Assembly: GCA_024236415.1 (NCBI GenBank)
Contig: JACKKN010000010.1
Coordinates: forward strand, 1 to 64,000
DNA: 64,000 nucleotides
Direction: 5' to 3'
Origin: Hyphomicrobiales bacterium
GTDB taxonomy: Bacteria; Pseudomonadota; Alphaproteobacteria; Rhodospirillales; JACKKN01
Shown in pieces: positions 51,374 through 59,797 of the stretch. A model generated the notes under the pieces. The model searched no databases, was not told the DNA's origin, and worked only from the letters and a program-made list of their open reading frames with translations. The position numbers and the translations under genes were made by a program. Within the stretch, counting starts at the first letter, position 1. Each line of letters begins with the position of its first letter.

Positions 51374-52744
51374 TTGGACAACCCGCCCGTTTTGGAAAAC
51401 CTGAACGAGCTGTACCCCCTGCTCGAGGCCATCGTCGCCTTCATGGACGAGGGCGTGATCATCGCCGACGAGGACGGCAACGTCCTGTACCAGAACCCGG
51501 CGGCCAGCGAGATGCTGGGCGCGTCGCGCCAGGAGCCGATCCGCCGCCTGTCGGAAACCGGGCGCCTGGACCTGCAGGAATCCCTGCGCCTGGCGGCGCG
51601 CCGCCACGGTCCCACGGCGGGCGGGCCGACCGCCGCCGGCGCCAGTTTCGTGCGTTTCGAGCACCGCCTGAACGGCGATGCCGACGACGGCGAGGCCCGC
51701 GACCTGGAGTTCCACAGCGGCCTGGTGCCGGTGTCCAGCGGCGCCCGCCTGCGCGTGGTGATCACCCAGGACCGCACCGCGCAGCGGCGCCTGGAGGCGG
51801 CCTTCCGCCGCGCCGGCACCGAGCTGATCACCAACGACCCGGACATGATGGAGCTGCTGGCCCGCGCCGAGCAGATCGCCCCCACCAACGCCTCGGTCCT
51901 GCTGACCGGCGAGTCGGGAACCGGCAAGACCCAGATCGCGCGCATGATCCACCGCAAGAGCCTGCGCGCCAACCATCCCGTGGTCGAGGTCAACTGCGCC
52001 GCCATCCCCGAGACCCTGCTGGAATCCGAGCTGTTCGGCCACGTCAAGGGTGCCTTCACCGGCGCCACGCAGAACCGGCCGGGCCGGTTCCAGGCCGCCC
52101 ACCGCGGCACCCTGTTCCTGGACGAGGTCAGCGAGATTCCCCTGCACCTGCAGGCCAAGCTGTTGAAGGCGATTCAGGAGCAGGCGTTCGAGCCGGTCGG
52201 CTCGGACCGCACGGTCAAGGTCAACGTGCGGGTCATCTGCGCCTCCAACCAGAGCCTGCGCGAGATGGTCGACGCCGGCGAGTTCCGCGCCGACCTCTAT
52301 TACCGCCTGGCCGTGATCCCCCTGCACATCCCGCCCCTGCGCGACCGGCCGGGAGACCTGCCGGTGCTGTTGAAGCACTTCTGCGCCAGCCTGCAGGCCC
52401 GCGGGTACCCCAAGAACGTGGAGTGCAGCCCCGAGGCCATGCGCCTGATGATGGACTACCCCTGGCCGGGCAACGTGCGCGAGATGGAGAACGCCGTCGA
52501 GCACGGCATCATCTGCGCCATCGACAACGTGGTCATGCCGGCCAGCCTGCCCCAGGAGATCCGCGACTACCATGCCCCGTCGGCGGCACGGGCGACGGAC
52601 GGCTCCGCCCGGGGCGCCGACCGGGCGCGCGACGAGATCGTCGAAACCCTGCACCAGGCCCGTGGCAACAAGGCCGAGGCGGCGCGCATGCTGGGCATCG
52701 ACCGCACCACCCTGTGGCGGCGCATGCGCCGCCTGGGCCTGTAG
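51374..52744 (+). CDS. PAS-containing sigma-54-dependent activator
   Basis: A 456-residue enhancer-binding protein starting with TTG, supported by GGAGG seven bases upstream. It has an N-terminal PAS domain (residues about 10-105, MDEGVIIADEDGNVLYQNP), an AAA domain with Walker A GESGTGKT, the sigma-54-contact loop GAFTGAT, and Walker B GTLFLDEVSE, and a C-terminal Fis-type helix-turn-helix ARMLGIDRTTLWRRMRRLG. It has no receiver domain, so it likely senses a small ligand or redox state directly. It is divergent from, and probably activates, the globule/RND cluster. Confidence 0.9.
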   Translation: MDNPPVLENLNELYPLLEAIVAFMDEGVIIADEDGNVLYQNPAASEMLGASRQEPIRRLSETGRLDLQESLRLAARRHGPTAGGPTAAGASFVRFEHRLNGDADDGEARDLEFHSGLVPVSSGARLRVVITQDRTAQRRLEAAFRRAGTELITNDPDMMELLARAEQIAPTNASVLLTGESGTGKTQIARMIHRKSLRANHPVVEVNCAAIPETLLESELFGHVKGAFTGATQNRPGRFQAAHRGTLFLDEVSEIPLHLQAKLLKAIQEQAFEPVGSDRTVKVNVRVICASNQSLREMVDAGEFRADLYYRLAVIPLHIPPLRDRPGDLPVLLKHFCASLQARGYPKNVECSPEAMRLMMDYPWPGNVREMENAVEHGIICAIDNVVMPASLPQEIRDYHAPSAARATDGSARGADRARDEIVETLHQARGNKAEAARMLGIDRTTLWRRMRRLGL

Positions 52745-52760
52745 GCGTTCCCGCCGCGGC

Positions 52761-53468
52761 TCAGGCCTTGCGGCGGTGGCGCCACCAGAAGGTGCCGTTG
52801 ATGGAGAACACCGGTTCGTAGTGGCGCACCACCTTGGTCTCGATCATCTGGTCGACCTGGTTGTCCAGCAGCCAGGTCTTGCCGCCGATGAACGCCACCA
52901 TGACGGCGTGGCCGACGCGCAGGTTCTGGTCCTTGACCGCCACCACCCGCAGGTCCTGGTCGGTGAAGCCGATGCGCTTCAATGAGATGTACTTGGCGAT
53001 GGCGTAGTCCTCGCAGTCGCCGAAGCGGGCGATGAACTCGCCGGGCGAGGCCCAGTAGTCCTGCTTGCCCCAGTTCACCGGATCGGTGATGTAGCTCTCC
53101 TTGTTCATGTACGCGTTGACCTTGCGCGCCTGGGCCTCGCGGTCGTCCTTGGCCAGGGTGCGCAGGAAATCGGTCCAGGCGCGGAAATGGCAGGCGTTGA
53201 AGGTCTTGGCGTGGCAGTCCCCCGCCGTGTCGCGCAGGGCCTGTTCGCGCGTGTACCGCGCCAGGGCGCCGTTCCACTTCTTGAACGGCCGCAGGTTGCG
53301 CGAGCGGACCTCGTAACTGTCGAAGAAGCTGGGCCGCGCCTCGGCCCAGAACCGGGCCAGTTGGTCGGCCTTCGATTCCGCCGCCGCGAGGCGCCGCCAG
53401 GGCGCGCACAGGGTCAGCGCCCCGAGGGCTGCGGCGTGGCGGAGGGTTTGCCGTCGGGATCGGTCCAT
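52761..53468 (-). CDS. lapG: LapG-like transglutaminase-type cysteine protease
   Basis: A 235-residue exported protease of the bacterial transglutaminase-like cysteine proteinase family. The N terminus SRRQTLRHAAALGALTLC looks like an export signal ending near AAA (residue 30). The catalytic triad is visible: Cys152 in FGDCEDYAIAKY, His187 in VGHAVMV and Asp202 in WLLDN. LapG proteins cleave the N-terminal retention region of large adhesins at a di-alanine site in response to cyclic di-GMP. Divergent from a sensor gene and near an RTX protein with a TAAG motif. Confidence 0.88.
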   Translation of the reverse strand: MDRSRRQTLRHAAALGALTLCAPWRRLAAAESKADQLARFWAEARPSFFDSYEVRSRNLRPFKKWNGALARYTREQALRDTAGDCHAKTFNACHFRAWTDFLRTLAKDDREAQARKVNAYMNKESYITDPVNWGKQDYWASPGEFIARFGDCEDYAIAKYISLKRIGFTDQDLRVVAVKDQNLRVGHAVMVAFIGGKTWLLDNQVDQMIETKVVRHYEPVFSINGTFWWRHRRKA

Positions 53469-53618
53469 GGGCCCGGATTCTAAGGCGGCCGCCCCCCGGC
53501 GGGCAAGGTCCGGTTGGGCCGGGCGCCTGGATTCTCCCTTGCCATCGCAAGCTCATGCCGCAACACTCGACACCGGCCATGGGCAGCCGGAATCAGGGCC
53601 GGCGCGGAAGGAGGAGCT

Positions 53619-55745
53619 TTGGCAGAGCAGGCGACGGAATCCGCACCCCTGGGCGAGGCCGGAACGCGGCGGGTGAACTGGATGGTGGCGGCGGCCGGCA
53701 TCGGCCTGCTGGCCATCGCGGTCATCGGCGTCGTCCTGTCGGTCCGCTACGTCGACTCGGAGCGGGAACGGGCGCTGCAGGAATGGCAGGTCCGGCTGGG
53801 CATCGTCGCCGACAGTCGCACCGCCGCGGTGCAGGACTGGCTCGAGGCCCACGTCGCCGCCCTGCGCGACCTGGCCGAGAACGCCTCGCTGCAACTGTAC
53901 ATGAGTGAGCTGGCCCAGGCCGAGGGCCGGCGCGAGAACGTGGCCGACGAGGCCGCCCAGGCCGGATACCTGCGCAACCTGCTGGTGGCCACGGCGAACC
54001 GGACCGGGTTCACCGCGCCGCCGCCGGCCGGCGAGGTGGCCGCCAACGTCAACCGCGCCGGCCAGGCCGGCATCGCCCTGCTGGAACCCGGCGGCCGGCC
54101 CCTGGTGGCGACGCCGGGCATGCCGCCCCTGAACAAGCCCATGCGCGCGGCCATGGCCCGGGCCCTGGCCGGCGAGGCGGCCCTGATCGACCTGCACGCC
54201 GGCCCCACGGGCCTGCCGGCGCTGGGGTTCGCCCTGCCCGTCTATGGCGTCCAGGACGAGCCCGGCGAGGACCCGGGCCTGGGTGTCGTCATGGGCGTCC
54301 GCCCGGCCGGCGCCGACCTGTTCGCGCGCCTGCGCCAGCCCGGCGACACCACCACCACCTCGCAGACCTACCTGGTGCGCGAGGCCGGCAACACGGTGGA
54401 ATACCTGTCGCCGCTGGCCGACGGCTCGGCGCCGCTGAAGCACCGCCTGGCCAAGGACACGGCCAACTTGGCCGCCGCCTTCGCCCTGCGGGTCCCGGGC
54501 GGGTTCGCCCTGCGGCAGGACTACGGCGGCACCGGCGTGCTGGTGACCTCGCGCCCGGTGGCCGGCACCCCATGGACCCTGGTCCGCACGGTCAGCCAGG
54601 AGGAGGCCCTGGGCGCCACCGATGCGCGCCTGCGCACCATCCTGCTGGTGCTGATCCTGTCCATCGTCGGCGTCGCCATCGCCATGATCGCGGTCTGGCG
54701 CCACGGCACCTCGCTGCGCGCCGCCGAGGCCGCCGAGCGGCACCGCATCGCCGCCGAGCGCATGACCAACCTGAGCCGCTTCCTGCGCGTGGTCACCGAC
54801 AGCCAGCCGACCCACATCGTCGCCGTGGACGAGGCCGGCCAGTACCACTTCTCCAACGGCCGGGCGGCGCGGGCCGCCGGCCTGGCGCCCGAGGACATGC
54901 TGGGCAAGACCATGGCCTCGGTCATCGGCCCGGTGCGCGCCCGGGCGCTGGACCGGATCAACCGCCAGGTGTTCGCCACCGACCAGCCGGCCGAGCAGGT
55001 GCACGAGTTCGACGACGGCGACGAGGTGAAGGTGATCCGGTCGTCCCACGTGCCGCTGAAGGCGGACCGCGACCACCCGCGCGGCGTGCTGATGGTGCTG
55101 GACGACCTGACCGAGCTGACCCGCGAGCGGCGGCGCAACGAGCGCATGCTGCGCCAACTGATCGACACCCTGGTGTCGGTGGTCGACCGCCGCGACCCGT
55201 TCTCGGCCCACCACTCCACCCGGGTGGCCGAGGTGGCCACGGCCATCGCCCGCGAGATGGGCGCCGACGACGGCGTGATCCGCACCGTGGACATCGCCGC
55301 CAGCCTGATGAACCTGGGCAAGATCTTCGTGCCCACGGACCTGCTGACCAAGAGCGGCGACCTGAGCGACGAGGAGCGCGCCATCCTGGCCGGGGCCTAT
55401 GGGGTCAGCGCCGACCTGGTTCGCGGCGTCGCCTTCGAGGGCCCGGTGGAGGACGCCATCCGCCAGATCAACGAGACCTGGGATGGCGGCGGGCCGCTGG
55501 GCCTGGCCGGCGCGGACATCCTGCCGGCGGCCCGCATCCTGTCGGTGGCCAACACCTTCGTCGGCATGATCAGCCCGCGCGCCTACCGCGAGGCGCTGAC
55601 CTTCGAGGCAGTCTCCGCCAACCTGCTGGCGGCGGCCGACAGCCGCTTCGACCGGCGGCCGGTCAGCGCCCTGATCAACGTGCTGGACAACCGCGGCGGC
55701 CGCGAAACCTGGGCCCACTACCGCGACGCACCGGCCGGCGACTAA
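53619..55745 (+). CDS. Membrane sensor with PAS and degenerate HD-GYP domain
   Basis: A 708-residue sensor starting with TTG behind AAGGAGGAG. Two transmembrane helices (about 22-45 and 340-360) enclose a periplasmic Cache-like sensor. Then come a PAS domain (about 390-500) and an HD-GYP-like domain (510-705). Metal-site residues are lost: the usual HD in LLHDIGK is Met564-Asn565 in SLMNLGKIFVP, and the GYP motif is ETWDGGGPLG. It is likely a catalytically dead cyclic-di-GMP binding or signalling domain. Divergent from lapG and convergent with the RTX gene, it could play the role of LapD. Confidence 0.82.
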   Translation: MAEQATESAPLGEAGTRRVNWMVAAAGIGLLAIAVIGVVLSVRYVDSERERALQEWQVRLGIVADSRTAAVQDWLEAHVAALRDLAENASLQLYMSELAQAEGRRENVADEAAQAGYLRNLLVATANRTGFTAPPPAGEVAANVNRAGQAGIALLEPGGRPLVATPGMPPLNKPMRAAMARALAGEAALIDLHAGPTGLPALGFALPVYGVQDEPGEDPGLGVVMGVRPAGADLFARLRQPGDTTTTSQTYLVREAGNTVEYLSPLADGSAPLKHRLAKDTANLAAAFALRVPGGFALRQDYGGTGVLVTSRPVAGTPWTLVRTVSQEEALGATDARLRTILLVLILSIVGVAIAMIAVWRHGTSLRAAEAAERHRIAAERMTNLSRFLRVVTDSQPTHIVAVDEAGQYHFSNGRAARAAGLAPEDMLGKTMASVIGPVRARALDRINRQVFATDQPAEQVHEFDDGDEVKVIRSSHVPLKADRDHPRGVLMVLDDLTELTRERRRNERMLRQLIDTLVSVVDRRDPFSAHHSTRVAEVATAIAREMGADDGVIRTVDIAASLMNLGKIFVPTDLLTKSGDLSDEERAILAGAYGVSADLVRGVAFEGPVEDAIRQINETWDGGGPLGLAGADILPAARILSVANTFVGMISPRAYREALTFEAVSANLLAAADSRFDRRPVSALINVLDNRGGRETWAHYRDAPAGD

Positions 55746-55762
55746 ATAAAAAGGCGGAAAAG

Positions 55763-55790
55763 GGAAACGCCCCCGAAAGGGGGCGTTTCC
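55763..55790 (-). terminator. Terminator between the sensor and RTX genes
   Basis: A 12-base perfect stem GGAAACGCCCCC / GGGGGCGTTTCC with a GAAA loop. On the minus strand it is followed by CCTTTTCCGCCTTTTTATTT, a good U-rich tail for the RTX transcript. It may also end the convergent sensor transcript. Confidence 0.85.
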
Positions 55791-55815
55791 GAAACCGATC
55801 GGCGATGGCCGGCGA

Positions 55816-58614
55816 TCAGGAAACGGCGGCCGCGTCGATGTGGAACACGGCCTCGTGGTTGACCACGGTGTAGCCGTCGATGGTGTCCGCCAGGGGCGCG
55901 TTGTTGTCGTCGACCGCCGCGAAGGTGAACGCGTCGTCCTGGGTATTGGGCCCGTCGTAGCGCACCGACACCACCAGGTCGTTGAAGTCCTGGTCGCCGC
56001 CGACGAAGTCCTCGAAGCCGATGAACAGTTCGGTGCCGCTGATACCGGAAACCGCGTTGCCCGAGCCGTCGCCGTTCTGCGGGGTGGCGTGCAGGATCTC
56101 GCCCACGGGCACCGTGCCGGCACTGGACACCAGGTTGCCGGCGTCGTCGAAGTCCAGGTTCTCGGCCGTCGCCAGCCATTCGTAGTTGCTGGCCCCGTTG
56201 GAGATGACGAACAGGCCGATCTGATCGCCGGGGGCCAGGTCGCCGATCTCGAAGCTGCTGTCCCCGGGAACCAGGTCGCCGCCGCCGTCGACGACCGAGG
56301 CGTCGGGCCAGACCAGGACCGGGTCATAGGCGTTGCCGTCGGGGTCGATGCGGTACCAGCCCAGGGCGTTGTGGAAGTCGGCGTCCTCGCTCTGGAACGT
56401 CAGCACCAGGGAGTCGGCGCCGCCGGGCACGGTCAGGTTGTCGGCCAGCAGGCCCGAGTCCTGGCTCGGGCTGTTCCAGGCCGGCGTCCCGTCGGTCCAG
56501 GTCTGCGGGAAGTCGGGCGCCAGGTACGTCAGCAGGCCGTCGTTGATGTCCTCCTGGGTGAAGGTGCCGCCCACGCCCAGGGTCGTGCCGCCCAGCAGCA
56601 GCGTCCCGAAATCCACGTTGTCGACGATCTGGAACTGCAGGTTCGACGCGCCGCCGTCGGCGTCGCCGGCGAAGTCGATGTCCATGATCTGCAGCATCTG
56701 CTCGGTGATGGTCGCCTGCTCGCCGGAGATGCTGAGTCCGGCATTGACCGCCAGCTCGGGCGAGGCGTTCAGGCTGTCGATGCTGACAGTCGAGGCGATG
56801 TTCATGGCGTTGCCGTCTTCGCTGAACGTGCCGAACAGCAGGTTCTCGAACCCGCCCAGCACGTCCTGCTCGCCGTCGGGGCCGGTGACCGTGACCAGGT
56901 TCGACGTGACCACCACGTCGTAGTCGGCCAGGGTGCCCTCGAAGAAGGCGCCGTCGGTGCCGCCGCCGCCGACCAGGAAGTCGTTGCCGGCGCCGCCCGC
57001 CAGGATGTTGTCGCCGTTGTCGCCGACGATGTTGTCGTTGCCGGACCCGCCGATGACGTTCTCGATGCCGCTCAGCTTGTCGGTGTCGACCCAGGGCAGG
57101 CCCGTATTGGCGTCACGGGCGAAGCCTTCGTTCAGGTTGACGATCAGGCCGTGGTTCGCGTCGGCGCTGGGGAACGAGATGGTGTCCGTGCCCTCGCCGC
57201 CGTCGTAGCTGTCGTTGCCGCGGCCGGTACCGGCCTGGATGGTGTCGTCGCCCGGCCCGGCGTTGACGATGTCGTTGCCGTCGCCCGGATAGATGAAGTC
57301 GTTGCCGCCGCCGGCATTGATGACGTCGTTGCCGGAACCGCCCAGCAGGATGTTGTCGCCGTCGTCGCCGGTGATGGTGGTATAGCCGTCGCCGCCCTGC
57401 TGGACCACGATCTCGGTCACGTCGTCTTCGTCGTCGGCGGTTTCCTCGGTGTCGCCCTGGGTGCTGCCGGTACCCTCGACATTCAGGATGTCGACCAGGG
57501 GATTGGTTTCGAAGCCACCCACGACCTTGATCACCTCGGCCGGCGCCTGGGGCGCGTTGCCGCCGGCGGCGGTGCTGAAGTCGTCCAGGTTCTGGGCATC
57601 GTCGCTCTGGGTGCCGTAGTCGTTGGCGTTCTCGTTGCCGCCGTGCACGGGCAGGAACTTGAGGGTCTGGTAGAAGGCCTGGATCAGGTCGGCCTCGGTG
57701 ATGATGGCCACCGCCGACGGGCTGCCCTGCCCCAGCACGGTGGTGAACTGGTGCACCAGGTTCATGACCACGGTGCCCAGCGGGTTGGTGACCACCACCT
57801 CGCCCACCGCCTCGCCCTGTTCCTCCATCAGCACCACGCGCAGGTTCTCGCCGTTGGGCAGCTCGATGCCCGTCTGGGTGCCGCGGATGCCGATGGTGGC
57901 GACCGAGGTCTTGAGGACCATGGCGTCGGGCGCCGTCTTGGCCACCTGGCCGCTGACGAAGGTGAACACGCCCTGCACCACCGAGAACACCATGGAGCCG
58001 TCCTTGGTGCCCGGGTCATAGATCATCTCGTCGATGACGACGCGGCCGTTCGCGGCCATGGCGAAGGTGGTCTCGTCGGCGAACACCACGCCCAGGGCCG
58101 AATCGCCGCCGGTTTCCAGCAGGTCGCCCTGGAAGATGGGATCGCCCAGGTGCAGTTCGACCTTGATGCCGTTGGCGCGGGTGACCATGACCACGCCGTC
58201 CAGCTCCTCGACCGTGCCCACGGGCTGGGCGCCGGCCATGGGGGCGGCCTGGGCGTACTGGCCCGGCGCCTCGGGCCCGGCCAGCTTCAGCACCAGGTCG
58301 GACGGGAACGTGGCGCCGCCGGTGGTGACCAGGTCGGGCCGGACCTCGGCCTCGAAATAACCGTGCACGACGATCTTGTCGCCGTTGGCCGCGGTCAGCA
58401 CCAGATCACCGCCGTCGCGGGCGAAGTAGGCCGCCGACACGACGAAGCCGGCGGGGATGGCCAACGCCTGCCCGCTGTGCGCCGTCAGGGTCGTCGTCGT
58501 CGCGTGCGTCCCCGCCGCGCCGGTACCGCCATTGGTGCTCGAAGGTGTCAGACCTTCCATTTCGGTATCCCCAAGAAACTCGTTTGCGGCTTCGCCTGAC
58601 CGCGGTTTCGCCAT
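55816..58614 (-). CDS. FecR/RTX/DUF4114 surface protein, putative LapG substrate
   Basis: A 932-residue acidic secreted-type protein without a Sec signal. Domain order: N-terminal beta-rich region (about 40-160), FecR-like domain (165-285, FSVVQGVFTFVSGQVAKT and IGIRGTQTGIELPNG), linker with T-A-A-G at 348-351, calcium-binding RTX nonapeptides (414-560, GGSGND, GGGND, GDGND), cadherin-like region (600-700) and a DUF4114 domain (740-890, FEDFVGGDQDFNDLVVSV). It is probably exported by a type I system not found here. TAAG is the sequence cleaved by LapG in LapA. ATG at 58560 (GGGGAT upstream) is an alternative start. Confidence 0.85.
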   Translation of the reverse strand: MAKPRSGEAANEFLGDTEMEGLTPSSTNGGTGAAGTHATTTTLTAHSGQALAIPAGFVVSAAYFARDGGDLVLTAANGDKIVVHGYFEAEVRPDLVTTGGATFPSDLVLKLAGPEAPGQYAQAAPMAGAQPVGTVEELDGVVMVTRANGIKVELHLGDPIFQGDLLETGGDSALGVVFADETTFAMAANGRVVIDEMIYDPGTKDGSMVFSVVQGVFTFVSGQVAKTAPDAMVLKTSVATIGIRGTQTGIELPNGENLRVVLMEEQGEAVGEVVVTNPLGTVVMNLVHQFTTVLGQGSPSAVAIITEADLIQAFYQTLKFLPVHGGNENANDYGTQSDDAQNLDDFSTAAGGNAPQAPAEVIKVVGGFETNPLVDILNVEGTGSTQGDTEETADDEDDVTEIVVQQGGDGYTTITGDDGDNILLGGSGNDVINAGGGNDFIYPGDGNDIVNAGPGDDTIQAGTGRGNDSYDGGEGTDTISFPSADANHGLIVNLNEGFARDANTGLPWVDTDKLSGIENVIGGSGNDNIVGDNGDNILAGGAGNDFLVGGGGTDGAFFEGTLADYDVVVTSNLVTVTGPDGEQDVLGGFENLLFGTFSEDGNAMNIASTVSIDSLNASPELAVNAGLSISGEQATITEQMLQIMDIDFAGDADGGASNLQFQIVDNVDFGTLLLGGTTLGVGGTFTQEDINDGLLTYLAPDFPQTWTDGTPAWNSPSQDSGLLADNLTVPGGADSLVLTFQSEDADFHNALGWYRIDPDGNAYDPVLVWPDASVVDGGGDLVPGDSSFEIGDLAPGDQIGLFVISNGASNYEWLATAENLDFDDAGNLVSSAGTVPVGEILHATPQNGDGSGNAVSGISGTELFIGFEDFVGGDQDFNDLVVSVRYDGPNTQDDAFTFAAVDDNNAPLADTIDGYTVVNHEAVFHIDAAAVS

Positions 58615-58750
58615 ATTCGGTTCGTGAGGCGAATGCGACTTGCTTTTAATTTACCACGAATTGATTGCAATATTTAAGAAAATTTGCGCGCGCGCAGTGA
58701 CGGTGGTCACACCGCCGAAAACAATTTTATACCGGTTCCGCGGCCCCGGG
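58615..58750. other. Short AT-rich intergenic stretch
   Basis: This region upstream of the leftward RTX gene is AT-rich (58640-58740) and must hold its promoter. No gene is seen. No SoxR-like operator or sigma-54 element was found. Confidence 0.5.
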
Positions 58751-58778
58751 GAAGAAAAAGACCGCCCGGGGGCGGTCT
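58751..58778 (-). terminator. Terminator after the YkgJ-like gene
   Basis: AGACCGCC and GGCGGTCT form an 8-base stem with loop CGGG. On the minus strand the stem is followed by TTTTTCTTC. It lies 31 bases past the stop of the leftward YkgJ-like gene, ending the aprB-aprA-ykgJ operon. Confidence 0.85.
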
Positions 58779-58808
58779 CTATTTCCGGTGTGCAAGGGCT
58801 GGCAGGCC

Positions 58809-59702
58809 CTAGGAGGCGCCCATTTCTTCCCTCGCCTTGGCAATAGCGCCCTGCAGGACGTTTTCCTTCATGCTAACCGTCGGTTCGTTGAAGAATACAT
58901 TCTTCAACCAATCGAAACCCAGGGCCAGCAGCGCCTCGTCGCTTTCCCGCAACAGGTCCTGGGCCTCGGGTTCGATTTCGTAGGTGTCCAAGAACCGGGT
59001 TTCGAACACGAATCGGCGGAACGCGTCCACGTCCGTGTAGACCATGAAGAACATGCGCTTCTTGGCCTGGGTGATCTGTTCGCCCCAGGGCCCGCCCAGG
59101 GTCTGCCACGAGGCCATCTTCATCATGATGTCCATCCAGCCGCGGTTGACCTCGTCATAGGCGTCGATCCCCTGCTCGGCGCGGTATTCGCCCACGGTCT
59201 GGGTCTTGGTCTCGCCGTGGCCCTTGCAGTGGGCCTCCTTGACCAGGAAATGGAAGTCGTCCTTTTCCTCGGCGCCCTTCATCTTCACGGAGGCGAAGCC
59301 CAGCGGGTAATAGCGGCAGGTGGCCGGACGGAAGGCATAGACCGAGCACCCGGCGTCGGTCATGAAATGGCAGGCGCCCTTGCCGTCGGCGCCCTGCATC
59401 TTCAGCTTGGCCACCGGCAGGTCGGCCTTGTCCCAGATCGCCGGCACCGTGTATTCGGCCAGAAATTCCGCCGGGCGCATGTCCAGGTTGCGGCACAGCA
59501 TCAGGATGTCGGCGGGGGTCAGGGTGATGTCGGCGCCGTGGCAGCATTCGTTCCAGCACGGCACGTCCTTGTGGCAGGAGAAGCAGAAGGTGTCGTCGCG
59601 GCCCAGGCGCACGGGCTGCACCACCGGCCCCGCGGCCGCGGGATCGGTCATGGAGCCGATGATCTCGACCTCCGTCTCCGGGTCCAGCTTGTTGTCGGCC
59701 AT
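58809..59702 (-). CDS. YkgJ-family cysteine-cluster protein
   Basis: A 297-residue cytoplasmic protein with the YkgJ zinc/iron-chelating pattern: Cys40, Cys43, Cys49, Cys53 and Cys54 in CFSCHKDVPCWNECC, then CSVYAFRPATCRYYPLGF (about 125-142). The C-terminal half is unusual for the family, helical and without further cysteine groups. GGAGGAG precedes the ATG. It follows aprA by 95 bases, a gap that contains a stem-loop. A maturation role for APS reductase cofactors is possible but only by context. Confidence 0.78.
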   Translation of the reverse strand: MADNKLDPETEVEIIGSMTDPAAAGPVVQPVRLGRDDTFCFSCHKDVPCWNECCHGADITLTPADILMLCRNLDMRPAEFLAEYTVPAIWDKADLPVAKLKMQGADGKGACHFMTDAGCSVYAFRPATCRYYPLGFASVKMKGAEEKDDFHFLVKEAHCKGHGETKTQTVGEYRAEQGIDAYDEVNRGWMDIMMKMASWQTLGGPWGEQITQAKKRMFFMVYTDVDAFRRFVFETRFLDTYEIEPEAQDLLRESDEALLALGFDWLKNVFFNEPTVSMKENVLQGAIAKAREEMGAS

Positions 59703-59730
59703 GGATTGTCTCCTCCGGGTGGAAACGGCG

Positions 59731-59763
59731 AAGGGGGGCGGCAGCCAGGCCGCCTCCCCCCTT
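59731..59763 (-). other. Stem-loop between aprA and ykgJ-like gene
   Basis: AAGGGGGGCGGC pairs with GCCGCC-T-CCCCCCTT with one bulged base and a 6-base loop. It lies 34 bases after the aprA stop on the minus strand. It can partially terminate the abundant aprBA transcript and lower ykgJ expression. Confidence 0.6.
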
Positions 59764-59797
59764 GCTCAGATTTGGATCGCTGAGTTCGACCGGGAAC

